This document shows, piece by piece, positions 22,558 to 35,685 of a stretch of 64,000 nt of DNA. The notes under the pieces were generated by a model. That model was not told the DNA's origin and ran no database searches. It worked only from the letters and a program-made list of their open reading frames with translations. Both the position numbers and the translations under genes were made by a program. Numbering within the stretch: position 1 is the first letter of the stretch; each line of letters starts with the position of its first letter. Source of the stretch: Mesaphorura yosii (taxonomy: Eukaryota > Arthropoda > Collembola > Poduromorpha > Tullbergiidae); assembly GCA_009869945.1 (NCBI GenBank), contig WIXG01000262.1:1-64000 (forward strand). The letters run 5' to 3'.

Positions 22558-23865
22558 ATGAAGACTGCTGTGGAAATGTACTCCAGTTTTCTGCGTTATC
22601 AGTGCTTCACGGGAGGCTTTCCTTTCAAACTCGAGTTTGATCAAAGGAACACAAACACAAACACGAAAATTTCGGGGATGCTCGTGCGAAGCGGCAATGA
22701 CCTCGACAAGAGCGATTCCGGTGTGTCCGCCATCACAGTTGGGTGTTACGTAAAGGGCGTTTTCGCCCAGTTAAACTTCGCCCTGCTTGGATTCGTCATG
22801 CTCTCATTCGTGTGCGGGTTCGCCACGCTGGTTCTTTGCTTTCTGACTGGGCAGGATCAGTTGATTGATATTCATCAGGGCTCGTGGGTGTGGAGCATCA
22901 CAATCTCACTTGTAGTCTTGTTAACCTTCCGGCGGAACAAAAAGACGATCATCGACTGGATGAATGACTGGGCCGAGACGGACCGCGCAGTGCTTCAGTT
23001 GGGCGACCTAGAAGTAGTCGAAAAGTCCCAAAGCAGCCAGAAGAAGATCTGCAGCTATTTAAAGGGGTTGTACGCCCTGGCTGCCTTTTCCAGCACATTT
23101 TCGGCCGCGATCAGCTTCCATAATTTGGTCAGTGCATACGCCGACATGTTTCAGGCCGCCCTTGGCGTCTGCTTCCCGTATTTGGAGTTCTTCTTCATGG
23201 GTTGGGTCGTGATTATCGGCTACACTATCTGGGTCATCGCCACGCTTCTTGAAATCATGACGCTTGGCTTCTGTCAAAGTGTCAAACACTCCCTTCGCAT
23301 TTTGAGGAAGCGTAGCAGCTGGCTCGTCTCGGACTTCCCACCGAACATCCTGCTGGTCAATGTCAAGGTCGTGAGTCCGGGAAACAAGAACGAGAGTGCC
23401 ACTTTGCAAGTACGGCACGAATTTAAAGCTGCGTACTTGCACTATCACGGCCTCAAGCGCCTGGTGGCCAAGTACAATCGGGTCTTCCAGTGGCTGTTTC
23501 TCTTCTACAAGGCCATGACGCTCGGGCTCCTCTGCGTCTTCGTCTCAGTGGCCGCGCAGTACCACACCCTCCTGGCGGACATTTTCATCTACGTCGTGGT
23601 CGCTTTGACCGCCATCGTCCGGTTGGGGGCACTGCTGATCTCGATGGGGGCAGTTAGGACGGAGTCGGAGCTGTTTAAAGAGGCGTGGACCACAACCAGC
23701 CTCCTTCAACTGTCGTCGGAGCAGAAAGACAGCCTGAATTACCTGCAGCCCATCGAATTCAAGGTTGGAAACTTCTATAAGGTCGTTCCAAGTTCACTTC
23801 TGACCTTTTGTTCCATTCTCACGACGTACATTATCGTCATGCTCCAATTATTCTATGTCAAGTAG
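22558..23865 (+). CDS. gustatory receptor, intronless
   Basis: Seven-TM gustatory-receptor-type chemoreceptor of 435 residues in one exon. The ATG at 22558 starts MKTAVEMYSSF, matching the start of the receptor at 4616. Hydrophobic segments are spaced through the protein (for example FALLGFVMLSFVCGFATLVL and VWSITISLVVLLTF). The C-terminal GR signature is intact: FKVGNFYKVVPSSLLTF followed by TYIIVMLQLF. Intronlessness fits retroposition or intron loss, since the other two receptors in this window have one and six introns. No target-site duplication or poly(A) tract was seen at its ends. Ligand unknown. Confidence 0.82.
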   Translation: MKTAVEMYSSFLRYQCFTGGFPFKLEFDQRNTNTNTKISGMLVRSGNDLDKSDSGVSAITVGCYVKGVFAQLNFALLGFVMLSFVCGFATLVLCFLTGQDQLIDIHQGSWVWSITISLVVLLTFRRNKKTIIDWMNDWAETDRAVLQLGDLEVVEKSQSSQKKICSYLKGLYALAAFSSTFSAAISFHNLVSAYADMFQAALGVCFPYLEFFFMGWVVIIGYTIWVIATLLEIMTLGFCQSVKHSLRILRKRSSWLVSDFPPNILLVNVKVVSPGNKNESATLQVRHEFKAAYLHYHGLKRLVAKYNRVFQWLFLFYKAMTLGLLCVFVSVAAQYHTLLADIFIYVVVALTAIVRLGALLISMGAVRTESELFKEAWTTTSLLQLSSEQKDSLNYLQPIEFKVGNFYKVVPSSLLTFCSILTTYIIVMLQLFYVK

Positions 23866-24071
23866 GGCAAGCATGGCCTAATAACTAATTTAATTAGCAC
23901 TGATTAATTGATTTGCCCATAATTGCAATCGCATAAGTCGAAATTTAGAAGAATAAGAGGCAAGCACTCACGAACAAATCGATGAATTCTACAATCACAG
24001 ATTGTGGTTTATATCTTTTTCTCTTGATTAATCGTGAATTCAATTAACTTTGTATTCCACAATACTAGTCT

Positions 24072-24091
24072 TATATATATATATATATATA
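24072..24091. repeat. (TA)n microsatellite
   Basis: Ten uninterrupted TA units just beyond the 3' end of the LRRC56-like gene. Confidence 0.9.
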
Positions 24092-24119
24092 ATATGTCTT
24101 AATTACGCGGAGTTGCAGC

Positions 24120-25621
24120 CTAGCTGGACCCGCGGTTGCTGCCAACACTCCATTCGTCTTCTTGAAGGCTCCGCCCTGACGACGCAGACTGGACAAACTC
24201 GGCTTCAGCCTCCGCTTTGGCGCTGCTGTTCACTGGTTGTTGCCGCCGACGTCGACGCTCCTCCTTTGCCTGCTGTTTGTCATCAAGATCCTCCATCAAC
24301 GCGTCCATCTCCTCGATGGTGGTCGGCACAGCACTGCTGGAACCCTGAAATAGCCTCATTATTTTTGACCTTTTGACCATGGTAAGAAAATGTTGGTCTG
24401 CTCTGACTTACCCTCAGCTTGAAGTTTCGTTTCTCCGGACGGTTGACGTCCCGCAAGCGTTGTTCCGACTCCTCGTCGAACATGCCGGAAATGACGGCCC
24501 ATTCGTACTCCAGTTTCAAGTCCAGTTGTTTTGACAGGATTTCTGCAAGGAGAGTAGAAATGATGAAGAGAAACTTGTCCAATCGGCTAACAGTGCGTGC
24601 ATAAGTAACAGAACAAACCTTCGCGGGCAAGGTCGTTGTCCGTGTCGGTAGCGGACGCCATGGTCAAAGCAGAGCTGACGTCGACAGTTTCGAAGAGCGA
24701 TTCTGTTGTGATTCCTGCGGTGGCCAGTCCGAAATCGTCCAAGAAGTCCTCCTCAGCGAGAGCCGCATCCCTGTCACGAACCAACGACGGTATCGGATGC
24801 AATTCACGAAGCGATGGAATCATGCCCTTCAGGCGCTGGTGAAAATCCTTTCTTCGTGCAAGGACGGTGTCGACCAGTTTGAGACACTGAAGCTGGGCGC
24901 ACGCGGACAGAAAACGGAACCCCTCGAATTCTGAGATTTCATTCCCGGAGAGGTCGACGTATCGAATCTTTTCCAAGTAGGCTAGCGGAGAGGGCGTAGA
25001 GACGTGGTTGTCTGCAGCGAACAGATTCTCCAGGTTCGGGAGCCCACTCGCGCCGTCTAACGACTTGAGCTTGCAGCGCATGACTGACAGTGTTACGATG
25101 TTGGGCAGCGAACTGCCGAGATCCCTGAGACAATTCAGGCTGCTGTCATCCAGCATCAGATTTCTCAGCAGGAGTTTGTCTAGATTCTTGGAAAGAATGC
25201 GTTCGTGTGGCCAAACTGGGGGTGAGTAGACAAATTTGAGCGAGTCTCCCTTGGGCAGGCGCTCGCACTGGTCAGTCGACGGTTCCCGCTCCCAATCGTG
25301 TGGCCGTGAATGTGGCTTTTGCTTCGACGACTGCGTGAAAGCAGTGACAGCGTCACCGGCTGCAGCTTCTTTCGAACCGAGCCGGGCGCGGGCCAGAGAA
25401 TACTTGTTCGCGACGAACTCCTCCGCGAAGGATCCGTGTTCAGGCAGATTCAACTGAAGCAAGTCGTACTCGAGGCTCTCGCACGCAGTGGCGGCGTGCT
25501 GCTGAACTGCTGAGACAAGTGGAGGCAGGGCGATGGAGTCCTCCGGGATGGTGGGTGTAGCAGGAGCCGAAGTAATCTTCGGAAGTGCGTGTGCGTCGCC
25601 CGAAACTCTTCTGCTGGACAT
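24120..25621 (-). CDS. Lrrc56: leucine-rich repeat protein, LRRC56-like
   Basis: Leucine-rich-repeat protein of 452 residues; exons 25621-24619, 24542-24412 and 24344-24120 in phase. LRRs occupy about residues 160-300: LDKLLLRNLMLDDSSLNCL, LPNIVTLSVMRCKLKSLDG, LPNLENLFAADNHVS, LEKIRYVDLSGNEISEFEG, and LQCLKLVDTVLARRKDF ending in SLRELHPIP. The acidic, low-complexity C-terminal tail carries MDALMEDLDDKQQAKEERRR. The LRR spacing and tail resemble LRRC56, an assembly factor for ciliary outer dynein arms; in an arthropod this would act in sperm or chordotonal cilia. The ATG at 25621 (MSSRRVSG) was chosen over the upstream hydrophobic open frame, which has no ATG. Other LRR-cap proteins remain possible. 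Confidence 0.68.
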
Positions 25622-25905
25622 TTTAAAAATTTGTACGGCCTTTGGGCAATACAATCGACGCTTTGTTACTTGGATTCTCTTACGAAATGACAAAGGATTA
25701 CAAATCCGAAAGCACATGAAGTAAATTAGATTTAAGATTTTATACCTGGAACCGTGAGTCCAAAGAAATGAGAAGAGCTGGGTTCCAAATTCCAAACAAG
25801 CAATGCACGAGTGAGTGCTGGACAAGAAATGTCGTAGCGACACCATTTAATTATCCCAATAAAATTACAAAAACCAAAATCTTGGTCAAAATGGAATACA
25901 ATAAA

Positions 25906-28576
<2,671 letters not shown>

Positions 28577-30726
28577 ATGGAGGAAGTGGACTCAATCCTA
28601 ATTCACACTTTACGCCAAATCGGATGGTAATTACTTAGAATTGACCGACGTTCTTTTTAGGAAGTCATGACCTCTCATTTTGCACTTCGTTTTTACAGCG
28701 ACAACGTAAATTCGAACATAAGCCAGTTCTCGCCTGTGCAGATCATCAAATGTGTTTCACGATGTCTTCAACTCATCAAACCAGACCTTGAAATTCCACA
28801 GTATGACGGGAGTGTCTCCATGTCTGGACGCTACAAAGTGGCTTCAGAAATTGCTCAGTGCGTCACGGTATGAACAAGATTCCAATAATAGCCTTAGCTT
28901 TCATTGTTATACACGTTGACTAAACTGTCTAAATCTAATTGTGTACAATTTCCGTGTTTACAGGACTTGGGCTACAAGGATGAAATTGGCTGTCAGTCTT
29001 TTCTGTACCCTACAGAAGAAGAAACTCGGAAGCTTTTAATTTTTATGATGGAGAAACTACCAAAGGATATGGAAAGTGACGTGGGAGACAAACTTGAAAC
29101 GCTACTCTCTAAAGTTGCTCAAGAGAATGAAAGCAATTTGAACAATACATTTCCTAGCGCAAATGGAATTGAAGTTGGTGGAATCCGCCTTCCTAGTGCT
29201 GTGGATATTAATACTTTGCCGAAAGGTAATTGAGACAACCAGGAGTTTGGTTGCTCTAACTCGATAATACATTCACTAATTAGTTATTGTTCTTTCCTAT
29301 GTAGAAACCCTCAGATTTTATGCTAGTCATTTGGCCGAACTTAGTTTTGCAAAAGAAAGAGAAAAATTTAAACAAAAGGTGCCAGAGTTGCCTCTTTTCC
29401 ACGACAAGCCGTCCTCCTCATCTGAATCTGACGACGATTTTGGGGATCCCGACATTCCGCTACCAGTAGAAAAGCCTGCAGTCCCTGCGAAACCAACAAA
29501 TCTTTCCAAACCAATTGTTCCTCCAAAGCCCAAACCTCCCATCAAAGAAAAACCAAATCTAAGCAATAAAAAAGAAGCGGAAGAAGATGCAGAAATGCAA
29601 GAACTCACGAAGCTTGCGAATCGAATAAGTTTTCTGCAAAAAGAAGCCAAGACGAAGAAGATGCAGTTGAAATCAAAGGAAAAGCAGCTACACGCATTGA
29701 ATCAAGCATTTCTCCGGCTGGAAAATGAAGTGCAAAGGCTGCGATTGACGATAGAAGAAAAGGAGAAGCTAATCGAGAGACAACGGAAGGCGAAGGAACT
29801 ACTCAGCGGAGACGAAGATGCCTTAGACAAGATAAGAAACGCAGTGGAAGCGCAAGTTGTGAAACTTATGAATCTGGCGCAGCAGTGGGAACAGCACAAG
29901 ACGCCTCTAGTCAACGAAATACAAGAAAGGCTTTCCGCGCAACAGGTAAATTACACATCACTTGTCGCTATTTCGGATGCTAATTCGAGTTTAATTTTTT
30001 CATGTTCAGGATGAGGAGTTGAGCAAAGCCGAGCAAATACGCTGCTTAAAGTTGCGCTTGAAAGAAATGGGCCATGAAGCGAAATCCAAAGAAGAAATGT
30101 TCCAGAAGCTTGTCCAGGAGTATGAGAAAATGCCAAAGGACTTAAACAGGTATTTACATTATTAAGTTTCAACTTCATTTACCAGTGATGACGATAAGAT
30201 TTCACTTAGCGTGCGATTTATTTAGATCGTCCTACACGAAGCGAATTACGGAAATAATTGGCAATATCAGAAAACAAAAGAAAGAAATTACAAACGTTTT
30301 GAGAGACACGAAAGCAATCCAAAAGGAAATCAACACGCTGTCTGGGAGGCTCGATCGGACTTTCGCCGTCGCGGACGAACTCATTTTTAAGGTACGCCGA
30401 AACATCGCTAAACAGAAATTAGGCGGTTGTGTAAATGTGTATTCTCTCGTTAGGACGCCGAGAAAGACAAGAACGTGGCACAGTCGTACAAACTTTTGGT
30501 GACAATTCATTCCGACTTCTCGAAACTAATAAAAGTTCTGGAAGACATTGGCAATTCCAAGCGACTCGCACGTGATTTGGAAGACAAGTTGGAGCTAGAA
30601 AAGGGAAAGAGCGTCGTCGAGAAGTTGGAAAGGCTAAAGGCAGATTTAGCCCTAATGAAGCATGAAAATCAAGTGTTACAAGCTAAACTCAGGGGTCCAG
30701 CATTAATTGCTTCAAAGAGAAACTAG
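28577..30726 (+). CDS. CCDC22: CCDC22, CCC-complex subunit
   Basis: Subunit of the COMMD-CCDC22-CCDC93 (CCC) complex that works with WASH and Retriever in endosomal recycling. Seven exons (28577-28626, 28699-28867, 28964-29225, 29305-29945, 30010-30149, 30226-30391, 30454-30726) give 566 residues (human 627). Calponin-homology-like N-terminus: MEEVDSILIHTLRQIG, CVSRCLQLIKPDLEIPQY, DLGYKDEIGCQSFLYPTEEE. A Pro/Lys-rich linker (about 190-240) leads to long coiled coils with the family blocks NLAQQWEQHKTPLV, KRITEIIGNIRKQKKEI, and KEINTLSGRLDRTFAVADEL. All parts are conserved. It converges with the broken CDC50 gene; stop codons are 90 bp apart. Confidence 0.96.
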
Positions 30727-30815
30727 AGTAGACTATTCCATAACCAGCTTCTATTCTGTACGACAATTTGCTAAATAGGGCGAATAAATTATATCGCATT
30801 TAGACAGTCGCGGTG

Positions 30816-32223
30816 TTAAATTTTTGGACGTTCTTTTATATGCAGAAGAAAAAATAGCACGTTGAGGACGAGGCACACCACGCCAGTCACCAGCGTACAC
30901 ACTCCCAAGAAGACACTCTTTCCGCCTAAGGTTGAGGTGGTAGAAAACTATCGACTTGGTGCCGTCGAACTCCTGGACGCGAAAAGCTAAAACAAGTTTA
31001 AGAAACGATTTTGTTTTGTTGAAGCCGATAACAAATGCAAGGAGTTGAGGTCTGAAGTCTATGAGAGGAAAAGAGTGTCAAAAGCTCCATATTGCGTATT
31101 GCATGTCCATGCTGCGTTTTAAAGAGTGCTTTTGATACTCTTCTCTCCCAATAGAAGTCGAATTTACAATATTTAACTTGAAGCTTGTAGTTTCCCTCGT
31201 TTAGACTACCTTTGATTATGCGATACAGCTTCCTGAAGTTCGGGAGCGCAGCCGTTCTCATCCAGACAATGAAATCTTCATTCTGTACGCCATTGTTTCC
31301 TGGATTTTGTGCGTCTAAGTCGAAAAACTCCTTGAGCGAGGCTGGAATAAGTTAAAATGTGAGTTGAATGATTGGCGAAGTCGGAGAAAGGATGAAAGCT
31401 TAATTACTCTTAGGTTTGGTGAATTTGGGTTCATTCTTAAATGAAGCAGCGTTCCAATTGCTTGGATTCTTAGACTTGTAATGCTTATCAGAGCTCCAGG
31501 CGATTCCGGTGCTCGTCAGTGGAATATTTTTGCCAGTCCCGTTAATCAGGTGGATTTCATCCTGGAACAATGAGTTGGCGATTGCAAGGCCAGATCCACT
31601 TGGCAGAATCCTCGTCAATGCCGAATGGATTGCAGTCTTCCGACGGTTTCTTTACTCCGCCAGTCAGCTGACTGTCATCTCGGGACTTGACGTAACGCCG
31701 ATGGTTCTGATAGAAGTTGGTCAGTTCATAGTACACGAAAACCTCGCCCTGAAGATGTAAACAGTGATTATTCCAAGTAGCAGACCCAGTTTCGATTTTT
31801 GGCGTGGTGCATTACATCGAAATTTGTATCCAGACCAAATGGAACCTCGCACTCACAAGACGAAGGTGTCGTGTCGTTCCAGTCAGCTATTTATATTTCA
31901 TCATCACAGGTTTGTGACGAGTCACTTTTGGACACGCAATTAGTGTAGTCCATCGTTTTCTCTTGGATGTTATTCGAGAGGATGAAGTGTCCGGTTCCAA
32001 GGGGCATCATGAGCAGGCCAAGAATGACAAGTGTCGGGTACACGTCTTTGAAAACTGGTTCGCAGGATGGCAGCCTCTGCTGTCTGTATGGCGTGTCCAC
32101 TGATCGTTTTACTCGTTTCTTAGACGTGGGCGTGGAGGCGAGCGTAGCGGGCGATTCAGGGGTCACCTGCGCCTGACCATGATTCTGCCTGCTTTGCTGC
32201 TCGTCACCAGCCTTGGCACTCAT
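30816..32223 (-). pseudogene. broken CDC50/TMEM30 P4-flippase subunit
   Basis: Homolog of CDC50/TMEM30, the beta subunit of P4-ATPase lipid flippases. Exons 32223-31816, 31748-31408, 31341-31168 and 30986-30816 with good splice sites. Family hallmarks: YRQQRLPSCEPVFKDVYP, TM1, [70 protein letters not shown], and TM2 after TLGGKSVFLG. The frame is interrupted three times: an in-frame TAA near 31890 (after TCDDEI; the following IADWNDTT is still family-like), an extra base near 31600 between the DEDSA and [10 protein letters not shown] segments, and an extra base near 30920 before TSTLGG. Exon lengths show the same +1 shifts. It is a recent pseudogene or carries assembly errors; another CDC50 copy elsewhere would be expected. 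Confidence 0.8.
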
Positions 32224-32782
32224 TCTTCAAGTACCTTTCATGAATCTATGGGAGTCTTGTCTTGAACCGAGTTCGATTGAAGTGAAAGGCCTCGTTCTTT
32301 GTAGTCTTAAAGCTCTGAAAGCCGGCGCTGCTGGAAGAAGTTGGCAATCATATTCACTGACTCCAATGCACTGTACAGAAAAATTGTCATGAGCACTGGA
32401 ATTACTCCAGCCACTCATGAGTCAGGTCCTCTTTGTGAATGATGAGCATCTCTTTGTTGAGAGTACGCAGAAGGCAGGCCAGTCGTTAAATTGTGCAGCG
32501 GCAATCAACTGCCACGCGGGGTTTCACTTTCTCTTCCTGCTCTCATCTTATTCGTAGATGTGTTATCCATTGACCTCGCTACAGATTGGGTGGTATGGAG
32601 TTAAGAACTTGCTGATCAGCATTGGCAAGATTTGGATTTTGGATCTAACTGAGGTTAGTAGAAGAAAGGTTGCAAATACTTGTTGATGTGGCCCATTTCC
32701 CTATCGCCCTTACGCGAAAAGTTTGTTTTGTTGTTTCGATTATATTCCACACGCAGTTGCAGTGAAATCGACAGTCGCGAAA
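32224..32782. other. divergent spacer, CDC50 / MCM10
   Basis: 559 bp between head-to-head genes, presumably holding both promoters. No coding exon or known motif recognised. Confidence 0.45.
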
Positions 32783-35424
32783 ATGAGTGCTCTGGATGAA
32801 TTGATTAGCCTGTTCGAAGCTGAAGAAGCGTTTGGAAACTCAGACGATGAAAACGCACAAGATCACTTTTCGAAGTCAGCCGCCGCCACCGACTCTTCGA
32901 TAAACGCCAACGCGAAGAAAAAGGAAGCGGAAAAAAATCTACAGAATCTAACCTATCGCGACTTGTTTGGGAGCCCGATTAAGACGAAAACTAGGTTCAG
33001 TCCGACCAAGCTCAATTTTGATGTGGGTGATGAAAACCAAGATGTCGAAGATGAAGATATGTTTGCACCTGCAACCCGAAGGAGATTTGGTGGGATCAAC
33101 GCACTTTCTCTTGCACCTGAGCCTGTAAATGAGCGAAACAAAAACTTGCTATCAGCGTCGTCAAAATATTCCCACGGGCATGAGGCGACAACTTCTGCAC
33201 GGGGTGTAACAAGAAAGATGGAATACGTGCCAAATTCCGCCTCATCGAATATTTTCCTCCTTGACCCCAATTCCAAACTGCGTCTTATGAAGCATTCCAT
33301 CAGCATATACTTCGACGAGCTGACGCCTGTAGAGAAGAGCTTAAAAGATCGAAACATAAACGTGGAGTTCATTCCGCTAGGAAATTCGTCGATCACCACA
33401 AACAAGAACTTCTGGACTACGGGCGTATTGGTTCGCAGGGTTGGCATGCGGCAGAGTTCGAAGGGAAACAACTACAGTATTTGGGAAATCAATGACTTTC
33501 GCAATTTGGAGCAGAACTGGACCGTGTTCCTGTTTGGTCTGGCAGCTACCTCTCCAGAGTTGGAACACATTGGCGTTGGATCGGTGATTGATTTAGTGAA
33601 CCCGAGTATTCTGGAAGATACGCCGTCCTCTACTAAGAAGGGAATCAAATTCTCTGTCCACACTCCCAACCAAGTAAGACTGATTGGAAAAGCGCAGGAC
33701 TTTGGCTACTGCGAAGCTCGCAAGAAGGATGGCTCGCCTTGCAAGGTTCCAGTCAACACAAGCCTCTGCCCAGTCTGCATTCACCACGCATCAGGCGAGT
33801 TGCGGAAGTCACTAAGAAAGCCAAAAGGCCAAGGCCAATCTAAGAAAAGTCAAAATGGGTTTACGAAGTCAAAATCATTTCATTTCGACGAGGACCGGCA
33901 GCGGGAGCGTGAATGGAGCAGACGAAAGAATGAAGGAGTAACGACGATAAATTTTCTGTCCCAGCCGACTGGCAACGGCAAGGCGGGTTCCGGCCAATCG
34001 CGACCTACTGCGAGCTCTTCCACGGCAAAACCTCAGTCACAGCCAGTTCCAAACCTTGCACGGAAACCGGCCACAAGAATGGAGCTGCAAGACTCCTCCG
34101 CATGCGTCAAGCGACCATCGATTCAGAGAGGCAACCACTCAAGCATCACGTTTCGGCAGGACAACTCGACGACGCTGGAAATGCCCAAATGTGACGTGGC
34201 AGCTGCGCAGAAGCAGCAGGAGACAAAGAAGGCGCTCGCTTTGGACCCGCATAAACACCGACATTTAACGGAGAAAGACAGAAAGCTTCTGGAGGCGCTG
34301 AGCGGAGGCTCACAAGGTGACAAAGCAAAGGTTGAACTGGCCGGTCTCAAAATCAATCCAAAAATACTAGAGACAGATCTAGCGAGCGTCGTTGCGAAGA
34401 GCACCAACGCGGGAGCGAGAAACATGCTGGAGTACCTGAACTCAAAGAGCAAGGCTGACGAAATCAAGAAGAAGAATGCGGAGGCTACAAGCAGAAGCTC
34501 GCGAGTGCAGGTAGACGGCGGGCCGCTGGTCATGACACGTGAAACGCTGAGCAACATGAAGACAGCTCTGAACTACGTCAAACAGTGCGGTCCCATCAAG
34601 AAGGCCGACCCCAATAAGGTGCCTGGATTCAAGCCTCGGAACATCGGCGTCTCAGCGTCGGCGCCAGTTTCAGCCGCTGCTGGAGGAGCCACAGCCAAGA
34701 GAAAGCGTGGAGATGAAGACGAAGACGAGAAACACAGGAGCAGAGCTAAAATGTCACACGTCAACGCGAATCCTGAGAAGCCGTGCTCTTCTGCGACTGT
34801 AAAAACTCCAGCAACTGCGACGTCGAGAGGGGGAGGCCATCTGAATGACTTGTTAAGTGATAAAAACACGTCAACGTCGAAGCTGCTGCAAAATGAAGAT
34901 ATTTTACAGCTTCTGCACGCAAAGTCCTCACACGCAAAGTTGGCGGAGGACATCAAGGAGGAGGAGTATTTCAACAAGCTAGAGCGGAGAGAGGCCGTCG
35001 AGAACAAACTCCTCAGCACGTACACAATCCCGACGACGGCAGTCATGTGCAAAGAGTGCAAGTACATCACCGTGGGCCGGTCGGACTTCTGCAAGGAGCA
35101 GGGCCACTCCGTCAAGATTGTCCAGGCCAACAAACGCTTCTTCAAATGCAAAGACTGCGGGCAGAGAACAATGTCACTCGATCGGCTGCCTAAACGAAGT
35201 GAGTCTCCCCCACGCTTATTATTTAATTACTCAATAATTTTATAGCTGAAACTCATGTTTTTGTTATTGCAGGCTGCACAAACTGCAAAAGCTCATCATG
35301 GATCCCGGCTTCGGTTGGGAAGGAGCGGGCGGGGCCCAAACTGGTGTCGGAGATGCTCGCAATTCGTGGAGACGAAGAAACGTTCCTTGGGTCATCTAGT
35401 TCGAAGCTGTTTCTGAATTTGTGA
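32783..35424 (+). CDS. Mcm10: MCM10 replication initiation factor
   Basis: Binds MCM2-7, CDC45 and DNA polymerase alpha to start and stabilise replication forks. Two exons, 32783-35198 and 35273-35424, 855 residues. N-terminal acidic coiled region (LDELISLFEAEEAF), OB-fold (about 170-310, for example NFWTTGVLVRR, IWEINDFRNLEQNWTVFLFG), then the zinc finger GYCEARKKDGSPCK...CPVCIHH. The central region is a basic, Ser/Lys-rich linker. The C-terminal domain has paired zinc motifs: CKECKYITVGRSDFC...GHSVK, then FFKCKDCGQRTMSLDRLPKR, CTNCKSSSWIPASV. The ATG at 32783 begins the conserved acidic start. Exon 2, encoding the last zinc knuckle, was copied with the neighbouring ionotropic receptor and survives as a relic at 38420-38543. 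Poly(A) signal at about 35625. Confidence 0.96.
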
Positions 35425-35679
35425 ATGCTGTTTCTGTGTTTCTGCTGTTATTGTATTATAAGTGTTACCAGTTTGTGTGAGCACAACAATTAAATTAGGA
35501 GCCAGAGCCAAGGCCATGTTAATATCAATTTGTTATGCACACGAACGAAGTTTCTTAAGTTAACAACAGGTATTGTGGGTTGTAAAATGTTTACACAGAA
35601 AATTGAAATTGAAATTACTTAAGTTAATAAAATGATATGCAAACACTTTTGTAACTTTTCAACCCGTAACGCGTGGCCT

Positions 35680-35685
35680 TTTATT
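35680..35685 (-). promoter_or_regulatory. poly(A) signal overlapping a stop codon
   Basis: Read on the minus strand, AATAAA begins on the final A of the TGA stop of the receptor ending at 35685. Confidence 0.5.

Noticed and set aside
28577-30726. Initial reading of this gene as IFT81, because of its coiled coils and N-terminal CH-like domain
   Set aside because: Block-by-block match (MEEVDSILIHTLRQ, QQWEQHKTPLV, IIGNIRKQKKEI, LSGRLDRTFAVADEL) fits CCDC22 instead.
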